From Oncomelania hupensis (taxonomy: Eukaryota > Mollusca > Gastropoda > Littorinimorpha > Pomatiopsidae), in assembly GCA_036898135.1 (NCBI GenBank), contig CM072513.1:16461009-16525008 (forward strand): 64,000 nt of DNA. Reading direction: 5' to 3'. The notes beneath the pieces are model-generated. The model searched no databases. It worked only from the letters and a program-made list of their open reading frames with translations, and had not been told where the DNA came from. Every line of letters starts with the position of its first letter. Position 1 is the stretch's first letter. The position numbers were made by a program, and so were the translations under genes. This document shows, piece after piece, positions 36,458-50,800 of this stretch.

Positions 36458-39208
36458 AATCCTCGTGATAAGCAAAACTGATTGCAAACGTCGTGTAAAA
36501 ACAGGGCTTGTAATGGTCTGGTCTTAAAACAGGAAATTGGCAGGGGTCCAGGGGCTGCCCATACACTGATAGAGAGTGCAAGGGAATGACACCACCCTCT
36601 CCCCACCCTTCTCCCTCGGCAAATATGAATTGTTGCATTTTAATCGTGCATTTTTGGTTATCAAAAAAACGTAACATAGTGAAGGAAAGACTTGCTTGCT
36701 TACACACAGCTGAATTCTTGAAGTAGCCTGTCTTTATCGATGCATAGCTTAGAGTTACTATTCGCGAACAAAGTCCAACTATTAATGTAAGTTTAAACAC
36801 ACGCTGGTTCCCAGCTGACATATTCACCAATGAAATCCAAATTTAGTTTTAAAATATTTTCATACATTCTCATGCACAGCCCAAATCTTCAAACTGTTTT
36901 CAATGGCAATGGTTTAGTTGGTATGTTTGAAGAATTTGGAAAGATTGGTTTGATAGTGACTACAGTTTCCCCAAATAGGTTTTTGAGGTGCTTTACCAAC
37001 ACTGACTGAAGGTTGAAAGAAGCACACTGGCTTCACGGATTGTGCATCAGCAACACTAGATGAAGGTTGAGTGCTGCACACTTGTTTAACAGTTGCATGA
37101 GACTGCTTAGCTTTGTTTAGCTCCTGACAGCAAGTTCTCCTTAGCTCGTATTTGATTTTTGACTGGCAGACTGTACAAAAGGCAGTTCCATTTCTTAGAT
37201 CTTCCTCAAATGTTATCCTAGTCGTTCATCACCCACTTCTTTTTCCATCCCTTCCCACATCCTTGCGTTTTCCAAGCCTTTGTCATCAACTGCCTCGCCA
37301 CGCTGAACAATGTGTTGCATCCATTTTACTGGCTACAATTCAGCAATGCGCATGTGCAGTTCCTTGTTTCCATTTGACTTGTCATTGGAGGAAAATCATT
37401 GTCAAACATTTTTGTTCCGTGGAAAAACATACTGGTCTCTGCTAAAATATTTTTTTCCAATACCAGAAATTCCACTGAACAAGCAGAAAATTACAAGCCC
37501 TGTAAAACGTTCAAGTTACACTGACCCTAGAATCTTGGTAAGAAGTAAGTCATGTTGACTTGTAAAAAGGCAATATGTCAGAATGCTAATGATGCTGGCT
37601 AATTGTGAAATGTTGTTGTTGTATCAAATTTTATTCATCAGATTAACATAAGTTGTACTGATATACCAGCTAATTGTGAAAGGTCAAGGTGAAAGGTAAA
37701 CCTAAGTACAGCATGGTCAGTTGGCTTTGTGTAGGTGTCACATCTTTGCTTTTTTCGTGTGATTTATTTACTTATTTATTTTTCTTTCTCTATGAACCAT
37801 TTCTACTAAGATGCAGCATTGTTCATGTGAGGCAGCATGCTCAGTGCACACAGGGAAAAGATAATTTGCGTGTGCCTGTGTTTGAGGCGCTTTGAGCAGA
37901 CTGTTGTTTGGTAATGCGCTTTATAAACAAGTTATTATTATTATTATTTAAGTTTCAGTGTTTTGCTTTGTGTTTTTGGTTTGAAAATGTAGAACTTTAG
38001 TTTTTGATTTACGTTATTCTGATTGTCTTATGCATGGATTTATTTTAACGAGAGTGCTTTTGGGCATGACACTTTTTTTCATGATCATTTCATTCGATGA
38101 ACGTTTGTAAATATGATCTCTTTACTGGTTTATTGTTAATATTGTGTATCTTTATTGATAATATTAAATAATATGTGCTGTTTGTGAGAATTTGTGTTGT
38201 AATGATGCATTCATTAGCTGTGCATTTTGGTATTTTGTTTACAACATGCAACTTTTGAAAGAGTTCTATACCATCAACAGGGGTGCTGAAAAACATTTGC
38301 CAAATGATAGTAAAAAATATTGAGGAGGACCTATAATGTGCGGTCGACCAGCGACCGGTTTTCTAACGCATCTCTCCCTTTTCTTGTCATAGCTGGTGAT
38401 ATATTTGTCAAGTTTCGGTGAATGCTGCATCACGTGCAGACAAATTTCAGTTTCACTTTATGTGACAGTAGTTAATGATCCAGTGTGAATAGATCTCTTT
38501 GCAGCTATATTGCTGCTACTAAATTTATACAGTACAGGCAGTCAGCCCAAAAAATACCCTGACCCAAGTCTCGGTGTCAAGAGGTTGTTGATCGCGTTTT
38601 GAGTGGAAACAGGCCTGTTCTAGCAGACTACTGACTCACAAGTCCATTTGACAAGTTCTGTCTTTCAGCACCCCTGATGAACAAAGCATTGTGAATTACT
38701 TTTCAATTTTCGAATTATGGTGGGAACGCTGTTGTGCACATGTTTGTACTTCTCAACAAGAACTGTGATAAATGCCATTGTCCGTTTGACTTGTGAATAC
38801 TGTGAAACTTTCTTGTAAATATACGTGTTCTCGCTGTTGCAGTTATTCTTCTGTCCTCTCCTGGCTTAAAATAGTTCTGAGGTAGCTTTCTTTGAAACGA
38901 ACAGGTCCATAATTATTTGACCAAGAAGTTAAAACTAGGTTACAATTAGTAATCAGCTTAGGTCAATAACACGAATTCTGGTTTCTTTTTTGTCAGTGGA
39001 ATAACTACAAAGCTAGAAGATTTAGGGAACATTTTGTATTGTGACTGCAATTATCTTGTAATTGGTCAAATAGAAAGTTCCGTGATCAAGACACTCTAAA
39101 GCCTGAATGACATGTATCCACAACCATTGAAATCTTTTCAGTTTGTACACAATGGGATGATTGGTGCTGAACAAAGCTTTCAGTGCTATGGAAAAGTGTT
39201 GGAAGAGG
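36458..39208. other. Intergenic/3' UTR side of FAM177A
   Basis: No coding exon seen. A LINE-like 3' end (gaggcgctttgagcagactg, then aatgcgctttataaacaagt and a (TTA)n tail) lies at about 37868-37950 on the plus strand. Confidence 0.5.
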
Positions 39209-39975
39209 CATACATGTCAAGCTCTTGGAGCTTCTGACCATAATTTTTGCCCCAAGAGACCATAATTTTCTATCGAAAACCATAAAAAATGCGTAAAACT
39301 GTAAACACGCACATACAAATAATTACAAAAAAACCACAATAATAATAATGTTAGCAAACACATGCAAATCCACCTGCATTTTTTAAAATAACAAACACTG
39401 TACCATACAAACAAGCAACTTAAGATTTAAAAAAAAAAAAAAAACTTTCATACTGTGCTTTATTGTTTACTTACTGTGCTTTATCTATTGCAGAAAATAA
39501 AAAAACACTCCTCCTCCCCCACCCCCCCCCCCCCTCAAAAAACACCAAACAAACAAAAAAACAAAAACAATCCAAATTACTTAATAGAAAAAAAGAAATA
39601 CACTGCGTTGCACACAATTATGTCACTGGTGATCTTTGTTATAGTCATCAGTGCATTACTTCCCCTTCTCCAGCATTGTGACACTGGAGCTGAATGAACG
39701 GAAACCTTTCCTCCAAGACGGAAACAGTGTATAGAAATGCTATGGGCATGCGCAAGGCCCGTACTTCCTCCGAGATCACGATCGCGAGCGAGCGTGACTC
39801 AGAATTGTTCTCTAGGCTGTATTTCGGATTAAAATAAAATAAAAATTTCGGATTTAAAAAAAAAAGGGGTCGGGGAAAAGAAAAAATACGTAAGTTTTAT
39901 CTTACGCCGTAAAAAGAAAAAAAAAATTGAAAATACGTAAGAATTACGGAAAAAACGTAAGACTTGACAAGTATG
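39209..39975. mobile_element. TIR element, family H5 (CATAC...GTATG ends)
   Basis: The left end CATACATGTCAAGCTCTT pairs with the complement of aagacttgacaagtatg. Target duplication AAGAGG (39203-39208, 39976-39981). Non-autonomous; internal A/T-rich sequence with cgtaag repeats near the right end. Confidence 0.7.
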
Positions 39976-40725
39976 AAGAGGGATGTAGACTGCTCATCTA
40001 TATTCGCAGACAACTTAGACATGTCAAGAAAGAAGTGGCTTGTTCACTGGCCATCTTTGCAAAAGCGATGATGTAAATCAGCCGTTAGATGTAGATATGG
40101 CAAAGTATGAAACGTATATTATTATTTTCTTTTTCCGCATGTAGCTTGCAAATGACTTAGAAGTTTTGTTTCTCTCATGTTCTTCATTAGAATCTCTGCT
40201 ATACTACTACTATGAACAGTTCTTGCCTAAAATGTACTTAAAGGGTTTGTGCAATTGAAGACTAGGAGCAAACAAAATCACACTAACTATTTCTACATGG
40301 GCACCTCAGGCGGCTTGAGTTAGATTCTGCATCGAACTGGGCTTTGAGCAGCAGTGGTTCTGAACCTTAAAATAAAATTAAAATAAAAATCAATAAGACT
40401 AATATTGGTCTTTATAATGGAAGTGATAAAAATGAAATTGATAATTCACTTTGAAAAATACAGTGGATAAAGAAAAGTAAGTGGTACAATCACATTTGAT
40501 TTAATATTTGGTTATAAATAATTGAGAAAGAAAACCTTGAAGTCAATTTACTTATTATTTTCCCTGTTTGACAATGTTTTGTAGTATGTACATTGGAGTA
40601 TTTATATAATTGTTTTGTTTAGTTTTTAGAACAGATTTTAAAGATACACAACTTAACTTTGAAAACTCAGTTGTATTTCCCAAGTACAATATTGACATCT
40701 AATCATACACCCATGTTATGTAATG

Positions 40726-42139
40726 CAGACCTGCCTACCTCAGATTTTCAGTTTCAGTATTCTGACTGGCAAAATGTGGTATTCTGGGACCAAAATTTGT
40801 ATTTTCCCTCTCGGCGAATCGACGCATTCACAAGTAGGGAATGTAACAATTGTAAATGTAACTTAGTAAAGATAAAGAAGAAGTTATTACTGCATTAAAA
40901 AAACAACTCAAACTGATTTCTTAAATACACTGTTCCTCGATTTATTTATTTATTGACTACAGAACAAGCGCAAAACTGTCATTGCTAGAGAGCAAAAATT
41001 CAGTTGATAAAAACTTAAATTGGAATTGGAAACAAATAAATAATGTATCTATAGTGAAGGACTAAGTAATTTATATGATGTGCAAAAATGTCAACATTAT
41101 TTTCCTTCAGCTGCTGGCTATAGCAGCTCTTGAGCCTGTCTGGTTCTTTGCTACAAAATAAATTATTTAGCAATAAACTGCACCATTCATACTTCAGCAT
41201 CTGTGACTTGCCGAGTGAATTCTTTTTTGCTATCCTCTGAGCTGATCTGCTCTTTGAATAAAGCTGTAAAGTTTTGTGTCTTTGTCAGATTCTTCCACTG
41301 ACGTTCGGCTGTTTTGTGATTTTGTCCGCAACATGCCTCTCACAATCACTACGTCTACCGTGATCACAACTAAAATCTCTGACAAACGCCAAGCAGTGGA
41401 CGAATGTCGGCCCCTTCTTAGACTGCACAAGAAACTGCCACTCATCAGTGTACGAAGACAAGAATGTCTGCTGTCGTTTAGGCTTTTTCTCCTTTGAAAC
41501 CGACGTTTCAATTCAATTCAATTCAAACAACTTTATTTATCCAGATTTGGCAATTACAATGGGGGTATGAGTGCTCTCTAATTATTTTTTTTTAAATCAC
41601 AACAATATCTTATATACATGAGGATGTCTACAAACAATAACAACTTGCACAAAACAACTTGCACAAAACACAGCGGCAGCATGACACCATCCGCACATAC
41701 ACACTGCCCATTCACACACATACATCAAGTTCATAGACATTTACCCAACACAGGCATACATCACCAGAAGCACTCACCACAGACACAGGCATAAAAATAA
41801 CGTTGACGCTTCATCCAATTCATCATCAGTTTCATGGGCTCTTATTATTTTTCTTTTCTTGGCACCCGTGGCAGACATGGTTGAACTTAATGTAGTAATC
41901 TCTGACAATGAAAAGTTTCAATTGTTTCTGACTTAAGTATGGCGCGCAGTATGGCGCCGTGTGAAATGTCTTAAAACCCAAAACAAATGTCTTATTACAA
42001 AACAAAACCAAAAACTAAAAAAAAAAACTATTTAAAAAAAAGTGTCAAAATTCGTATTTTTTAAGGCCTTTGCGTATTTTTGTATTCTAGGTCTCAAATC
42101 CGTAAAATACGGAAAAATCCGTAACGGTAGGCAGGTCTG
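40726..42139 (-). mobile_element. hAT-like element, family H1, copy 2
   Basis: TIRs CAGACCTGCCTACC / GGTAGGCAGGTCTG as in copy 1. Target duplication GTAATG (40720-40725, 42140-42145). It carries the start of a transposase gene (41878-41280), itself interrupted by a small retroposed sequence with an (AATTC)n-type tail at about 41510-41800. Confidence 0.88.
41280..41878 (-). pseudogene. N-terminal zinc-finger-like part of an H1 transposase
   Basis: Starts MSATGAKKRKIIRAHETDDE at 41878, is interrupted by about 290 bp of foreign sequence, and resumes with KKPKRQQTFLSSYTDEWQFL and HGRRSDCERHVADK. This resembles the BED/TTF-like N-terminus of hAT-type transposases in molluscs and fish. Part of the expected Cys/His set is lost and no DDE or dimerisation region follows. 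Confidence 0.65.
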
Positions 42140-42829
42140 GTAATGTTATGCTAGCAAAGTTATGATTCCATAAGTGGGAGATAAAGTTGATTTTTTTAAA
42201 CCTGTGTAATATTGTATGACTTTTAATATCATATATGGTGTTTTTTTGCATATGTAAATTTATTTGGTACACTTAAATCATTCTGTTTTTCACAATAAAT
42301 TCTAATAACAAGTTGTTTCAATTCCATGTATAATTTTATTTGGAACACCCGTTGAGCATTAAGCACAAAGAACATGCATATTTTTTCTTCACTCTTACAG
42401 ATATACACTCTCAAAATTCTTTGCTCGACTCATGATTGGAAAATTCTTCCTCAATTCACAGCTACACAGAATGCAATTAGATTCATGCCCAAAATATTCT
42501 TCTCGATGTTTCACAAGAAAGCTTTACAAAAGAAAAAAATAAAAACATGACAAAGCACTTGTCGAACAAACAAGTATTCAACATCTGGGATCAATCAAAA
42601 TATATCGTATATCCATATTACTGAACAACATTAATCATTTTAAATAACATATAAGAAAACTTGGCTTCAGAGAAAAGTCTCTAAACTGTACTTTATCCAT
42701 GACTTACAAATAGTTTTCCTGCGAGTTTCCATTGGTTTTCCTGGTATTACCCCTTTCATCATACTTTTTCTCACCTGGTGTCTTGTCTTGCAAAGCAACA
42801 ATCCACATTTTTCTTTTTGAGAAATAAAG

Positions 42830-43095
42830 AATGCATTGACTTGACTTGACTTGATGGTGCAATGGAAGGACTGGATGAACACAAGTTCAATGTCTATACC
42901 CACCATTGCCATTACGGCAGACGGGGTTAACCATCCCAGGGAAGAGGAGCGAGGGACCAAAATCAACACTGACCCACCACAGCAGCCATACTGCCAAGGA
43001 CTGAACAATGGTCACTTTCACCTTGTCCACCACAGGATTGAAACGTGGGTCAGCGATGTGCCAGGCCAACGCTCCACTACTGAGCTACAGAGGTG
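42830..43095 (-). mobile_element. tRNA-derived SINE
   Basis: Minus-strand head CACCTCTGTAGCTCAGTAGT (A box) and CACGTTTCAATCCTG (B box) about 45 bases on. The 3' end carries a (TCAAG) short repeat tail at 42836-42855. Confidence 0.8.
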
Positions 43096-43176
43096 GGTTA
43101 TTGTATTAGCATATGGTTGCATTTGTTATTATATAGTTGTTACCATTGAGACGCTCACGATAGATTTGATCATATT

Positions 43177-44189
43177 CAGAGGTGCCACCCCCCTAATCTT
43201 GTCAGTATTTCCGGACCCGTTTGTCAGTATTTTTTAACACTTTGTTACGTTGAAACGCGAACGATAGTATGTCTGAAACGCACACGATAGATCCGATTGT
43301 TTTGTTTTGCAAAATATGCAATAATAGAGTGTATTTACCTCTGATTTGAGTTCGCGTTGTTGTTAGAAGAAGCTTTATATAACGTTGGTAATTTTAGTTG
43401 GTCGATATTATTGGAGAATTCTCTAGATTTGCTTGTTTACTATCAATCGAAGCTTCGCGTTAGTTGTAGATATTTGAAAACATTCTTGGACCGAATAGAA
43501 TGTTGTATGACGTAAGACAGTGATGACGAAATTTAGTTTGATTGGTTGTAAAGCGTCATCGGGAACATTCTGACATTATCTCGAGTTGAGAGAAAAACTA
43601 TGTATTCGGTGCTCTGTGTAAAGTAAGAGAAGAAAAGTGAAAAAGCGATTGTATGCAGTTGTTGATGTACGCAGCATAAAATTTGAAAACTTCATACGAC
43701 GACTCCTACCTTGATGATTGAACGGTTTGCATGGATAAACAAATCCGAGTTACACTTATCAGTATTTCAGCATTGGGGCTGAATCAACTACTGATAGAAA
43801 AACACCAAACGAGTGTAACACACTTGTCAGGGTTTTTTTTGTTTTTTTTTTTCGCAAAACCCAGCCTATGACACTATAAAGTAACGACAGGCTTCCCTAT
43901 GAAACAGCAGGCTATTTTCAGTCCTCTAAAATCACGAAGAAAAAAATCAGCTTGTTGAACACCATACTTGTTTTACTCTAAAATCACCATGAAAATCAGC
44001 TTGTTGAACACAGCGACGTTCAGTGAGTGCAGGAGTACTATTATGAGACCAGAAACCGGTACAAAAGCACCGCTGGCAAAGATAAACGATCGGCAACTTC
44101 TCCGTATTTTTATAAAAGCTACCGTATTTCCGTATTTAATTCACTTCGCGGAATTAAATACGGTCAATTCGTACTGGTTGTCACCTCTG
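43177..44189. mobile_element. hAT-like element, family H2, inserted in the older LTR
   Basis: TIRs CAGAGGTGCCACCC and the complement of ggttgtcacctctg. Target duplication CATATT (43171-43176, 44190-44195). It is 1013 bp with the nested younger LTR, about 430 bp without it. Confidence 0.88.
43243..43820 (+). repeat. Younger solo LTR, inserted in the hAT-like element
   Basis: 578 bp, TGTTACGTTG...GAGTGTAACA. Target duplication CACTT (43238-43242, 43821-43825). Same family as the full element at 13668. Confidence 0.93.
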
Positions 44190-44880
44190 CATATTGTTTT
44201 GCAAAGTATGCAATGATACTTGATAGCGCGTATTTACCTTTGATTTGTTTTTGCGCTGTTGCTAGAAGCTTGTTGATAATTTTCGTGGATCAATGTTGAG
44301 AATTTTCTGGAATTATTTGTTTATTATCGACTAAAACTTCCAGAAACTACAGGTAAGAGCTGGTTGTATCATGTAGATTCGTAAACATTATGTGACGTAA
44401 GACAGTGCATAGTTCCAGTGACGACTTTTATTTTGATTGGGTGTTATTGCGTCATGCTGGAATGTTCTAATTTTTTCTCGATTGCCGAGAGGCTATATTA
44501 GTAATGGAAAGTAACGGAAAGTGATCTTGTATGCAGTTGTTGATGTCTGCTGAATAAAGTTGGAAAACTTTATAAGACGACTCCTGCCTCGTTGCTGAGT
44601 GAACAGGTTGTGTGGATAAAGGAATTCGAGTTAGACTTATCAAGATTCAATCATCAACCACTGATCAATAGCCGTATAACAATAGTCAAAGTTTTAATAC
44701 AGAGACATACTCTTGATTGTGGATGTAAAACACTATTACCGTGTTTAGTTGACAATTTCTTGCATGTGTGCAAAAGCAAACGTGCAACTCTGGTTTATAC
44801 AATACAACGTTATTAAACATTATATACACGTATATAAAAGTATATATGTAAAAGTAGAAAATAAAACCCATATAAACATA

Positions 44881-47800
44881 TCACATTCTGCTCACGATGT
44901 GCTCTAAGATACCTTGTCTGATAAGATGCTCACACTCGGATCGTAATAGAAAATGCTGCAAACAAAACAAGAATAAACTTCACCATATCTTGGTAAAAGT
45001 GAACAACGACTGATTATGTTTCAAGAACAGCAGATAAAACATGTTGGAATTGTAATTTACAATCCAATCTAATATTTTCTTCACAAACAAATGTCCACTT
45101 GCAAGTTATATAGCTCATCGCATCAAGCTAAGACATGCTCAGGGCCAATCACCTCTGAACTATTAATAATATGACTCCTTTAACACAATTTTATTTTTGC
45201 TTAAACATTGAGCTGATTTTTATTTCTTCACACGATTTCTTACCTGACTACTTTTCTTCAGAACGATGATGTCCCCATCTTGTGTTTCGAATTCCCCGTG
45301 ATCAGCCAAGCATCTCACCTGTAATATACATATTTATTTATTTATGATTACTAACTTAAGCAAAACAAGTATTTGATTGTTACCTTTTCATTATAAATCC
45401 CCAAACAAACTGCCAAAAACTGGCAAATGTAACTTACAGGAGAAACACGGACACTTAAAAAGCTGTGAGGCTTATAAAGTCCCTCTGAACTGAACTAATA
45501 AAATCTGCTCCCAGTCCCAAATTCTCAAAACTGTATTGGAACACATGCACATTTCTGTAAAACACAAACAAAACTCAGCTGCATAACTTATAAGTCGTCA
45601 CCCCAGCCTATAAACATAGTGTAGTAAAACTAAAACTAAACACTGCTCATTTGTACAGACAAAATGACACAGAAAAATTTTCCATCTGTGCCAGAAAAAA
45701 AGAAGGGAGGCAAGGTGCAAGGAGGCAGAAGAAGAGGGAGAGAGAAAAAGAGGTGGGAGGACAACATTCGAGAATAGCCTGGCTTGACACTGAGCGAAGC
45801 AATGAGGGTTGCTGAGGACAGAGAAAGATGGAGTACATTGGTTAAACGAACATCTGTGGTTCCCCAATGACTTTTGAGTTACGGGATAGGATAGGCGAGG
45901 CCAGAAAAAAATCTAAACGACAAATAATAATAATAACAGACATGCCTACCCTCAATTTGAAGTTTCCATATTAGCTTTTTCAAATTTCAGTATTACTATT
46001 ACGATTTCCGTATTTACTTTTACTACCTATTGTTTTTGCACTCATCCTTTTTCATATTATGCGAAGAATCCAGTGATAGATTAATTTGCTGCCACAATGT
46101 TCTTTTTCTTCTCCAAAGCCTCGTAATTCTTCATATACTGTGGGCCTTCCGCATGCCGCTTGATGTCGTTCATATCACCGGCGGAGATGCCAAACTGGTT
46201 GGCACAAATCGTACTTTTGAGTCAGTGCTGCCGCGAATAACCAAAGGACACTTTTCCGAATACGAGGCAAGAAATGTCTGCCCCTTGCGCGTTTTTTTTG
46301 AAGATTCAGATTCACTATCACTTTGCTTATCCATTCGTTTGAACGCCATGTTTTAAATTCTGTCTCACGAGCACCGATCTTTACTGCGACTGTGCAAAAA
46401 CAGGTTCGGCAAACTTCGGTGCCTCTACCGGAAACTTCGATGTCACAGGTCTCCACTGCGACTGCGCATTGCGGCATTAAACCTTCGGAAAAAGGTCATG
46501 CGGTGCATTACCACAGGCCAACGATTCAAATTTTGTTTCTTTATCATTTTTTAAAATTTCCGTACCGTAAAACAAATATCCGTATTTTTTGTAGCGCTTG
46601 CCGAGTTTTTCAAATTTCCGGAAAAAATACGGAAATTCCGTACGGGTAGGCATGTCTGTAATAATAATAATAATAAATTGCATTTATACAACGCATTTTT
46701 CATTAGAATAACAACTCAATGTGCTTACACACATCATTCGTACACATCATCACAACATTCGCACTACATCATGTGCAGCATCATTGAGAAAGTATTATTA
46801 CTGTTCATACTATTTACACAGAAAACGCCTTGCTGAACAAGTGCGTTTTTAAGCAGCTCTTAAAGGAAACAAGGTCTGTACAATGTCTTAAACCGGCAGG
46901 CATCGCATTCCAAACATTGGGTGCTTGAAAACTAAAAGACCGGTCGCCAACTGTCTTAAGCAGACGCTTGGGCGTTTTCAACAGTTTTTTATCTGATGAG
47001 CGCAAAGAACGAGTTGTAGTGTAGGTAGTGAGTACCTCAGACAGATATGGTGGAAGTGACTGGTGGAAGTGACGGAAAGCTAGGACAGCAATTTTGTATT
47101 CAATGCGGAAATTGACAGGGAGCCAGTGGAGCTGCATTAAGAGAGGCGTGACATGATCACGTTTCCGTTTTTTAAGCACAAGCCGAGCAGCACAGTTCTG
47201 TACATGCTGCAGTCGGCTAACTTCATCAATGGGGAGACAAGCTAGAACTGAATTACAATAATCAAGTCTGGATGTCACAAAAGCGCTGACCAAAGAAACT
47301 GCCTCAAGGACGCAATACGCCGAAGCTCATGAAAGGACACACGACAGATGGTACTGATGTGGTCATGCATGGACAAATAACTATCTAGCTTGACACCCAA
47401 ATAACGAACAATATTACTAAATGGGATGGTGCTGCCGCCGATGTTTGCAGAATCGCTGCCGACCAGTTTAAGACGGGAAGATGAGCCTACAGGTATACCT
47501 CGGTCTTGTCAGGGTTAAGCATCAACCTGTTGCTATTCATCCAAGCCTGGACACTGTCAATACATGTTTCTACTTCAGACACAACAGAAGGGAAGTCATC
47601 TGCCAGACCACTCTTTGACAGTTCTGTATCATCTGCGTATTTGTGGAACATGCAGTTGCAGGCTGTGATTACATTAGATAGTGGTTGGGAGTACACCAAA
47701 AACAAAACAGGACCGAGCACAGAACCTTGGTGGACTTCGCATAACAGGGGACTAGGAGTAGAGGTATTGCAATCAATGACAACAGACTGGTAACGATCAG

Positions 47801-50800
47801 TGAGGTATCAGTGAGAAATACTAATCCATTTCTTGTTAACTTGCAAGTGTCACTGTGTGTGAATGCATTTGAGTGCTTGGAAGTTATACCAGACTATTAA
47901 ATTTGAAATTTGAACTGTAATATATTTTAAAAAAACCTAGCTAGCTAACTAGTTGGAGTGTACCTCAATGTAAAGCGTCTTGGGTGGTTTGATGTCTTGT
48001 GTCAGATCCAGGCCTCCTGTTTCTCCTATGGAACGCATGTAGTTTGCAAGAATTCTGTTGTAGTTGTTGAACCACTGAACCTGCAGGCAAACAAGTGAAG
48101 TCAACAATTCATTATTCCACATAAAAAGAGGAAAACTCTGTTTGCCAACTCGTGACTGTACAGGGATGGCTTCCAAACAAAGACATTAACTTATTAAGAA
48201 ATAAATGGAGAAAAAAACACACACTATTTTTCTATCTCAACAATAGTGTAATTTCCTATCTCGTTTCATTATGCATCTGCTATTCCAGCCAAGCTGTCTT
48301 TATACAGGGACTGAGCTTACACGTTGACTATGGTCAATTCATACTACTATCAAAAACAATGAAAGTGTTACAATCTCCTATCCTACATGTCCATGGAAAT
48401 AAGTGCAGAGAATACAAAAATGATGACCAACAACACCATTGGCATCAACTTGAACATCAAAGTCCAAAGCCAATCCCTCAACACAGTACATCACTTCAAA
48501 TATTTAGGAGCCATTGTATCAGACAATGGGCCCCGACAGGAAGTCTTCTCCAGGATCGCACAAACAACTGCTGTCCTGACAAGGTTGAAGCCCATTTGGA
48601 AAGACAGGACCATCAATCTGCAATCAAAGGTAAGGCTGCATCTCCATCTTCCTATACGCTTGCAAAACATTGACCCTCACGGCAGATCTACAACAAAGAA
48701 TACAAAGCATGAAGATGAGGTGCTACAGAAGACTTCTGGGCATTTTCTATACCCAACACATCACCAACAGTCCGACAGACCATCACCCAAGCCATTGGAC
48801 AACACGATGACCTGCTCACAGTGGTGAAGAAACGGAAACTCCGATGGTATGGCCACGTCACCAAACCTTGCGAAGACCATCCTGCAAGGCACAATCAGGG
48901 ATGGGAATTGCCAAAAGTTGATGGGGCTTACTGCAACTGCAAGCCGGGGTCCAGGGGCCGCTTAGGCCCCGGTGGGGTCAAGGGGCAAAGCCCTTTTAGG
49001 GGGTCCAGGGGGGCAAAGCCCCCCGGAAGAAAATTCATTTTATCAAAATTAACTCAATTTTGTAGCCTCTTTTAAGAGCTAGAAAAGAAAAAGATGATGC
49101 AAGGTGTTTAATTATTTAATCAGTTTCTTGTTCCTTCTTACCTCTTTAAAGCTTTTCTCTGTAAGTCCTACTTATCTCCCACCATTTCTTTTTGATTGGT
49201 ACTTTGTCACATTATGCACACCGTTCCAATTGTTCAAACAATGTGATTAAATGTATTTTTACTCTAATTTGATTTTACTGTAAAGACATACCACATGGAG
49301 ATACAGACATAATATATGGACGAGTCTTGTATTAGCATTGCTTTAAACCTACTATTTCACAAAGACATTTGCAGCTGAAGCATTACATAGTTGTAACCAA
49401 ATATTTCACTGTATAGTTTTCTTACTATTAATATTATAATATAAAATACAAATAGTCAAGTTCTTTAACAGTTTATAAACCAGTTTATCTTCTTTTGGAA
49501 TTTTTTAATTTTAGATGTTGAAATGAAAAAAAAATTATAACTTTGAAAAGAAAGAACTAATATTGATTGCTTCTTTATCTTTTTTACTAATAACACCTCA
49601 TTTCCTTCATCTTCTTTTCTGGTGTCAGACTCAATTCTTTTCTCACTGACTGTTACTATCTCATTCCCCCCCCCACCCCCCCCCCCCCCCCTCTACCGCT
49701 GTTTCTTGTGTTGTGACTGGATGTTTTTCTGTCACATCTTCTGTGCTTCTTGTCGCATCTTCTCTGCTTCTTGTGACTGGATGTTTTTCTGACACTGGAT
49801 GTTTTTCTGTCACATCTTCTCTGCTTCTTTTTCTGCTGCTTAACAGCTGTTGGTTTTCTGTGGCTTTAGGGAGAGACGACTGCACTCCTAGTGCAAGATT
49901 GACTTCTTCTCTTGTTGCCTTTAAAGAAGACTTTCTTGCTTCATTCTTTTTCCAAGCTGAATTCATGGAAACAACAAGTTTTTTGTCAACCGGATCTTTG
50001 ATTGGGTCTTTCTTAGCGAAATATTGTACGGCTGACTTCTGTCTGGTAGAAAGTGCACATTTTACAGTCTGCATTGCTTCATACGTGGCAAGATCCATCT
50101 GTGCCTTTCCTTCATCCAAAACATTGGCCATGATGCTGAATGAACTCTCCACTATGGGGCCATGAAAGCAGCTCAAAAGTGCCTTTGCTGCAGCACAAAG
50201 GGTTGGGTATTTTTCTGTGCTGATGCTGGCCCACCACTGGTCAATGGGGACCTTACAGTCTGCCATGTTAAGCAAAGGATCACAGTTGTAGAGCCTTGCT
50301 TCTGCTACAAATTTTCCATTCATGTCAGAGGAGATCAGATGAGTCACTGTAGGTATCTGATACAGCAGGGATAGTGCTGTTTCTGTGTTTCTAGCTGCTG
50401 GATCCAAGACACTGCAGATCTTCAAAACTTTGTTCTTTAACTAAGGGCATTTTCTCTTGCAGGTACTTGCTGCATTTGACAAGGCCATTCTTTAGCATTT
50501 CCAGGTATGTCTTTTTCTCATGCTTTTGCAGAAGTTTAACATCACCTCCAATAGCACACAACAACAGGCTGCTAGAAAGATGATTATTCATAATCATAAT
50601 CTTGCTAGGTCACACACAACACGCTTAGGAAGTTCATCTAGTTACTTCCCTTTTTTTTTTTTTAATGTCCGCTGACTAAACACACAAATCACCTAAAAAA
50701 AAAAAAAAAAAAAAAAGGGGCGTACACAACAATTGCTGGGGCGCTTTGAAGGACTCGATGGGGCGTAAATACGACCGAGGCGCACTAATTCCCATCCCTG

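Larger units (their letters stand above)
43138..44681 (+). repeat. Older solo LTR of the Gypsy family, split by a hAT-like element
   Basis: It starts TGTTACCATTGAGACG, is cut at 43176, and resumes after 44195 with gttttgcaaagtatgcaatg, ending at tataaca 44681. Target duplication ATAGT on both sides (43133-43137, 44682-44686). Without the insert it is about 525 bp and clearly more diverged than the other LTRs. It lies just downstream of the convergent GINS1 stop. Confidence 0.9.
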
